A DNA stretch of 64,000 nucleotides from Curtobacterium sp. 'Ferrero' (GTDB lineage: Bacteria; Actinomycetota; Actinomycetes; Actinomycetales; Microbacteriaceae), in the NCBI RefSeq assembly GCF_002412165.1, contig NZ_NXIA01000002.1, positions 310,001 to 374,000 on the forward strand, in the 5' to 3' direction. A program made the position numbers and the translations under genes. The stretch's first letter is position 1, and each line of letters starts with the position of its first letter. Of this stretch, positions 59,519-64,000 are shown in pieces. Under the pieces are notes generated by a model. The model did not search any database. It was not told where the DNA came from and worked only from the letters and a program-made list of their open reading frames with translations.

Positions 59519-60759
59519 GGTCGTGCTCCTGGTCGGTCGTGGTGGTCGGTGCCGGTCGTCGCCGCGTGGACGGCGCGTTCGAGGTCGTCGAGGGCGTGCA
59601 CCCCGTCGAGGAGGGCGGCATCGGTGCCGGTCGGGCCGCCGACGAGCACGGCGCCGACCTCGTGGTCCGGACGTCCGGTGGCGCGGGCCGCGGCACGGAC
59701 GACGTCGTCGACGTGCGCGGAGCGGGGGAGTCCGAGGCGACGGCCGATCCGGAAGAGGGCCGCCGTCCGCAGGGTGTCGAGGGCGTGGGTGCGGTCGCGG
59801 GTCCTGGCGTAGAGCCGCGCCCGTCCCTCGGTCGTCTCCGCGGCACGGACGACGACGGGGAGCGGCTCCACGACGAGCGGCCCGAGGCGGCGGCCGCGCC
59901 AGACCGCCCCAGCGACCGCGACGAGCGCGAGCAGGAGCAGGACGGACGGCACCCAGGGCGGTGCGAGCTCGCCGAGCGTCGTCGCGGCATCGGCGCTGCC
60001 GGGGGTCGGCACGTACCAGGCCAGGCGGTCGTCCCCACCGAGCAGCCCGAGCGCCAGCCCCGCGTTGCCGGCGGTCGTGATCGTGTCGTTCCGGAGGGCG
60101 GCGGTGGTGCCGAGGACCGTGACGTCACCCCCCGCGGTGGTGGTCCGCACGATGCCCCACACCCGGTCGGCACCGTCGCCGCTCGGGGCGCACCGCTCGA
60201 CCCGCGCACCGCCGTCCCCGTCGGCGCCGACGCGGTAGCCGGTCCCCGTCGCGGTCACGGACCCGGCGGCACGCACCGCGGGGATCGGGCACGATCCGGT
60301 GGACGACACGGCGTCGTCCACGGCGCGGGTGTCCCGGACGTCGAGTCCGACGGCCTGCAGCACGGCCGGCTGCGTCGTCACGAGGACCACGTGCCGGGCG
60401 GTCCGGACGAGCCGCCCGGCGACGGCGGCCGAGAGCACGCCGTCCCCGTCGTCGACGAACACCGTCCCCGTGCCGGTCCGGTCGGCGTCCCGCACGACGT
60501 CCACGGCCGTGCCCCGCTGCTCGAGGACCCGGACGAGCGCCCGGGACCCGCTCGCGGTCGTCGATGCCGGGTCGAGCTCGTGCTCGGACGGCCCCGGGGT
60601 CCCGCGGACGGCGACCGTCAGCACGGCCAGCACGAGCCCGACCACGGCGATCCCGGCCCAGACGGCGGCCCGACCCCGACGACCGGGGACGCGACCGGGG
60701 ACGACGGTGCCCTCACCGGTCCCTGTCGATCCGGCACGGGGAACGGTCCCGGTGCTCAC
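59515..60759 (-). CDS. DUF4350 domain membrane protein
   Basis: A 414-residue protein: basic N-terminus, one TM (AVWAGIAVVGLVLAVLTVAV), an extracytoplasmic DUF4350 domain (~60-270) with ELDPASTTASGSRALVRVLE and LVTTQPAVLQAVG, a second TM (VPSVLLLLALVAVAGAVW) and a cytosolic Arg-rich tail with RARLYARTRDRTHALDTL. Starts and ends in GTGA overlaps, so it is coupled to DUF4129 and MoxR. These four genes probably make one membrane complex; role not known. Confidence 0.85.
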   Translation of the reverse strand: MSTGTVPRAGSTGTGEGTVVPGRVPGRRGRAAVWAGIAVVGLVLAVLTVAVRGTPGPSEHELDPASTTASGSRALVRVLEQRGTAVDVVRDADRTGTGTVFVDDGDGVLSAAVAGRLVRTARHVVLVTTQPAVLQAVGLDVRDTRAVDDAVSSTGSCPIPAVRAAGSVTATGTGYRVGADGDGGARVERCAPSGDGADRVWGIVRTTTAGGDVTVLGTTAALRNDTITTAGNAGLALGLLGGDDRLAWYVPTPGSADAATTLGELAPPWVPSVLLLLALVAVAGAVWRGRRLGPLVVEPLPVVVRAAETTEGRARLYARTRDRTHALDTLRTAALFRIGRRLGLPRSAHVDDVVRAAARATGRPDHEVGAVLVGGPTGTDAALLDGVHALDDLERAVHAATTGTDHHDRPGARP

Positions 60760-61406
60760 GACGGCACCGCCGTGGTCGTCACGGACCGGTCGGCCGCGGG
60801 GCGGGTGCGGGCGATCGTCCTGGCGGACGCGACCACGGCCTCGGCGGCGGAGCGGTCGGCCGGCGTGTCGAGGTAGCGGACCGCGTCGAAGGTGCGCGCG
60901 GCGGTGTCGAGCTCGTCGGCGAGTGCCGGGAACGGCCGCGCGGCCGCGGCTGCGATCGCCCGGGCCGTCGCCCCGGGGACGTCCGGGACGAGGTCGCGCT
61001 CGCCGAGGCCGCGGGCGGTGGCCCGGTAGCCGTCGAGGACCGCGGCGCTCCAGTCACCGTTCCGCGCGGCCGCGTCCGCGGAGCGCAGGAGCTCGTCGGC
61101 CGATCGGGTGTCGTCGTCGTCGAACACGCCGCGGACGGCGTCGTCCGTGACCCGGAGGCGTCGCCGCGGGACCCCCCGGGCGACCACGACGAGCACCGCC
61201 ACGGCGACGAGCACCACGATCGCGACCACGAGCAGCGTGTGGCCGACGCCGGGCGAGTCCAGCCCGTCGGCACGGAGCGAGGCCAACCAGTCCAGGAAGG
61301 CCTTCGACGCCCGGTCCCACCACGTCGGCTGCGCCCCCTGGTAAGCGGAGCGCTCGAGTTCGCGCTCGAGCAGCCGCCGCGCCTGGTCCGGGTCGACGGC
61401 CGTCAC
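60756..61406 (-). CDS. DUF4129 domain membrane protein
   Basis: A 216-residue protein with a single TM (~53-77, TLLVVAIVVLVAVAVLVVV), an outer N-terminal part with Trp-rich helix (YQGAQPTWWDRASKAFLDWL) and a cytosolic DUF4129 domain containing SADELLRSADAAARNGDWSA, YRATARGLGER and TPADRSAAEAV. GTGA overlaps at both ends. Similar DUF4129 tails appear in transglutaminase-like proteins of MoxR operons, supporting a complex. Confidence 0.85.
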   Translation of the reverse strand: MTAVDPDQARRLLERELERSAYQGAQPTWWDRASKAFLDWLASLRADGLDSPGVGHTLLVVAIVVLVAVAVLVVVARGVPRRRLRVTDDAVRGVFDDDDTRSADELLRSADAAARNGDWSAAVLDGYRATARGLGERDLVPDVPGATARAIAAAAARPFPALADELDTAARTFDAVRYLDTPADRSAAEAVVASARTIARTRPAADRSVTTTAVPS

Positions 61407-62755
61407 GGCGTGCCGTCCGGTCCGTTCCACCGGGGCGGCTCCGGAGCGGGCGGTCCCCACTGCTGCGGCGGTCCCCACTGCTGTGGCGCCCCCCACTGCG
61501 GGCCCGCGACCCACCCCTGCGGCGACGGACCCCACGGACCCCGTGCGGCCGGGAGCGGAGTCGCCGGCGCGAACGGGTCGGCCGGGTCTCCCGTGTCGAG
61601 GTGCGCCGCGATCCGCTGGTCGAGCCCCTCGGTCCGGATCCGTCGGTCCACCGCGAGGAGCGTCACGACGGCACCCGTCAGCACGTCCGCGGTGCACTGG
61701 ACGGCGATCACCAGGAGCGCGCCCACCACGAGCAGCACCACGGCACCGGCGCCGACGCCCGACGACGCGGACGTCTGCCCGAGCGGGTCGAACACCCCGC
61801 CGACCAGGGCCGAACCGGCGCTGAGCGGGAAGGACGCGATCCCGGCGGCGACCGCGAACGCCGCGTTCACCAGGAGCATGATCCCGAACGTGCGCCAGAA
61901 CGCACCACGGGTGAGCCGCCACGACTGCGCCGCTGCCGAGAAGACCGACCGGCCCTCGAGCGCGATGGTCGGGACCGTGAACGCGAAGCGCGTCGTCAGC
62001 CACACCACCACGACGCCGCCGCCGAGCCCGAGCACGAGGATCGCGAGCAGGAACCAGCCCCAGCTCGCCCGGCTGGCCGCGAGGGCCGCCACGAACCCGA
62101 CCCCCAGTGCCAGCAGTCCGCCGCCGAACACCACGCCCGCGAGCGCCTGCAGGAGCACCCAGCCGACGACCGACCAGCGTCGTCCGGCGAGGAGCGACCA
62201 GGTCCCGCGGAAGGTGGCGCGCCGACCGAGCACCCGCTGGCCGGTGTCGACCGCGATCGGTGCCACGAGGAACCCGCGGAGGAGTCCCGACAGGAACGGC
62301 AGCCCGATCGACACGAGCGCGAACAGCGTCACCGCCCCGGCCGCCACCGTCGCGGCGTCGCGCCCGCCGTCGAGCGCGGAGAACAACCGCGTCTGCAGGC
62401 TCGCACGCGTGAGCGAGCTGACGAGCTGGGTGAGCAGGCCGACGATCCCGGAGAGCAGGAAGCTCCAGAGCAGCAGGACCCGGGCGTTGCGCCGGAACAC
62501 CGTGAACGCACCCGACAGGACGTCGCCGAGCCCGAGCGGGCGCAGCGGCACCGCCGGACGCGCTCCCGGCCGTGCGCCCTGCGGTGGGCCCTGCGGCGGG
62601 CCGCCCTGCGGACCCGGCCACGCGCCGTCGCCGCGACCCGGCCACGTCGGGGACGGCGGCGGCGTCCACTGCCGGTCCGTGCCTCCAGGCCGTCCGTCCC
62701 GATCCGCGCCCGACGGCTGCTCGCCACCGGACCCCGGTACCTGCCAGCCGGTCAT
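61403..62755 (-). CDS. Membrane protein (glycerophosphodiester phosphodiesterase membrane-domain-like)
   Basis: A 450-residue protein of about six membrane spans with disordered, Pro/Gly/Gln-rich ends. The N-terminal ~75 residues (PSGADRDGRPGGTDRQW) and the C-terminal repeats QWGAPQQWGPPQQWGPP are low complexity. The core starts LRPLGLGDVLSGAFTVFRRN, a signature of the GPDP membrane-domain family upstream of mtrA in actinobacteria. Start at ATG 62755 after GAGGGGG. It leads the MoxR operon and is divergent from mtrA. Function unknown. Confidence 0.82.
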   Translation of the reverse strand: MTGWQVPGSGGEQPSGADRDGRPGGTDRQWTPPPSPTWPGRGDGAWPGPQGGPPQGPPQGARPGARPAVPLRPLGLGDVLSGAFTVFRRNARVLLLWSFLLSGIVGLLTQLVSSLTRASLQTRLFSALDGGRDAATVAAGAVTLFALVSIGLPFLSGLLRGFLVAPIAVDTGQRVLGRRATFRGTWSLLAGRRWSVVGWVLLQALAGVVFGGGLLALGVGFVAALAASRASWGWFLLAILVLGLGGGVVVVWLTTRFAFTVPTIALEGRSVFSAAAQSWRLTRGAFWRTFGIMLLVNAAFAVAAGIASFPLSAGSALVGGVFDPLGQTSASSGVGAGAVVLLVVGALLVIAVQCTADVLTGAVVTLLAVDRRIRTEGLDQRIAAHLDTGDPADPFAPATPLPAARGPWGPSPQGWVAGPQWGAPQQWGPPQQWGPPAPEPPRWNGPDGTP

Positions 62756-62900
62756 GCCGCACCCCCTCGCTCCGACCACGCGAGCGGACACGCGGTCGAC
62801 ACCATCCTGGCGGAAAAGCCCGCATGACGGGGCCTCGGCTATCGTGAGGTGCGGTGTCGGACCGGCACCGCCCGCTCCACAGGTACGGAAGTCCCATCAC

Positions 62901-63575
<675 letters not shown>

Positions 63576-63580
63576 GCACC

Positions 63581-64000
63581 GTGCCACCGGCAGCCCGCCC
63601 CGCGGCGAGGAGCCCCCTCGGCCGCAGCGGACGTCGGCTGCGCCGGTGGGTCCGTCGCGGCTGGCGCGGCATCGGGTACCTGTGGAGCCGGTCCCTCATG
63701 TTCCGGTCGGTGGCGATCACCGTCCTCACCACCGGCCTCGCGGTCGCGGTCATCGGCACGGCCGTCATGGTGAGCATCTCGTCCAACGTGTACGCCCAGC
63801 GCCGCGACCAGATCGAGTCCGAGTCGGCGCGCGCCACGATCGTCGCGCAGAACATCTTCGACGCGGCGACCGCGGGCGAGGACAACAACCAGTCCGAACT
63901 CGAGACGCTGCAGAACGAGGCGCAGCAGGCGATCCTGTCGAACACGACCAGCCCGGGAGGGACCGCGGTCGCGATCGAGCGCAGTCCGGACCAGACCACG
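63581..64000 (+). CDS. mtrB: Sensor histidine kinase MtrB (3' end outside window)
   Basis: The N-terminal 140 residues of the kinase paired with MtrA. A basic start (RRLRRWVRRGWRG) leads to YLWSRSLMFRSVAITVLTTG and the first TM, then an extracytoplasmic sensor region from SISSNVYAQRRDQIESESAR. This start of MtrB (WRxSLQ/MxR...) is highly conserved. GTG at 63581 lies 5 bp after the mtrA stop. The window ends before the HAMP, HisKA and ATPase domains. The minus-strand frame over the same bases is a shadow. Confidence 0.95.
   Translation, partial: MPPAARPAARSPLGRSGRRLRRWVRRGWRGIGYLWSRSLMFRSVAITVLTTGLAVAVIGTAVMVSISSNVYAQRRDQIESESARATIVAQNIFDAATAGEDNNQSELETLQNEAQQAILSNTTSPGGTAVAIERSPDQTT

Overview
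This is a very GC-rich (roughly 70-73%) window whose genes point to a Gram-positive actinobacterium, most likely a Microbacteriaceae such as Curtobacterium (genus by family recall, not proven). The signs are a WhiB regulator, MtrA/MtrB, DUF3499 and DUF5719 proteins, many GTG starts with 4-bp GTGA overlaps, and TANNNT -10 boxes placed 6 nt before start codons (leaderless genes). No rRNA, tRNA, IS element, phage gene or CRISPR array was seen.

Layout. 1-6516: end of a UDP-glucose dehydrogenase gene, a polytopic GT-C-like protein, a DUF2142 membrane protein, GtrA and purK. 6517-10050: a repeat-rich gap, a secreted GH6 glycosidase with three C-terminal repeats and a glycosyltransferase, inserted between purK and purE (10060-10572). 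10683-14134: two GT4 glycosyltransferases and an LPG-synthase-like membrane protein. 14286-21297: dTDP-rhamnose genes (rmlB, rmlD, rmlC, rmlA) in two divergent operons with an epimerase, a second DUF2142 protein and a polyprenyl-phosphate GT2. 21305-36400: more glycosyltransferases, a Wzm/Wzt ABC polysaccharide exporter operon, a lipoprotein and a lysozyme-like secreted protein carrying the same repeat module as the GH6 enzyme. 36401-36945: a REP-like repeat array. 37008-45584: a GH25-like secreted protein, two O-antigen-ligase-like proteins, a GT-C-like protein and an SGNH-type acyltransferase. 45624-48362: manA, galE and whiB. 48494-53507: a giant GT2, DUF5719, a metallopeptidase-family protein and DUF3499. 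53631-64000: ahcY, RDD, SpoIIM, then DUF58-MoxR-DUF4350-DUF4129-membrane protein, and mtrA with the start of mtrB.

Together the genes describe synthesis of nucleotide sugars (UDP-glucuronate, dTDP-rhamnose, UDP-galactose, mannose phosphates), assembly on a lipid carrier by about ten glycosyltransferases, export by Wzm/Wzt, and transfer or decoration at the surface by ligase-like and acyltransferase proteins: a rhamnose-containing cell-wall glycopolymer or exopolysaccharide. The backbone GtrA-purK-purE ... rml ... whiB-metallopeptidase-DUF3499 ... manA ... ahcY ... mtrAB follows an order I recall from Mycobacterium (about Rv3244c-Rv3277) and Streptomyces, so the glycan genes look like a variable payload inside an old, conserved actinobacterial envelope region.
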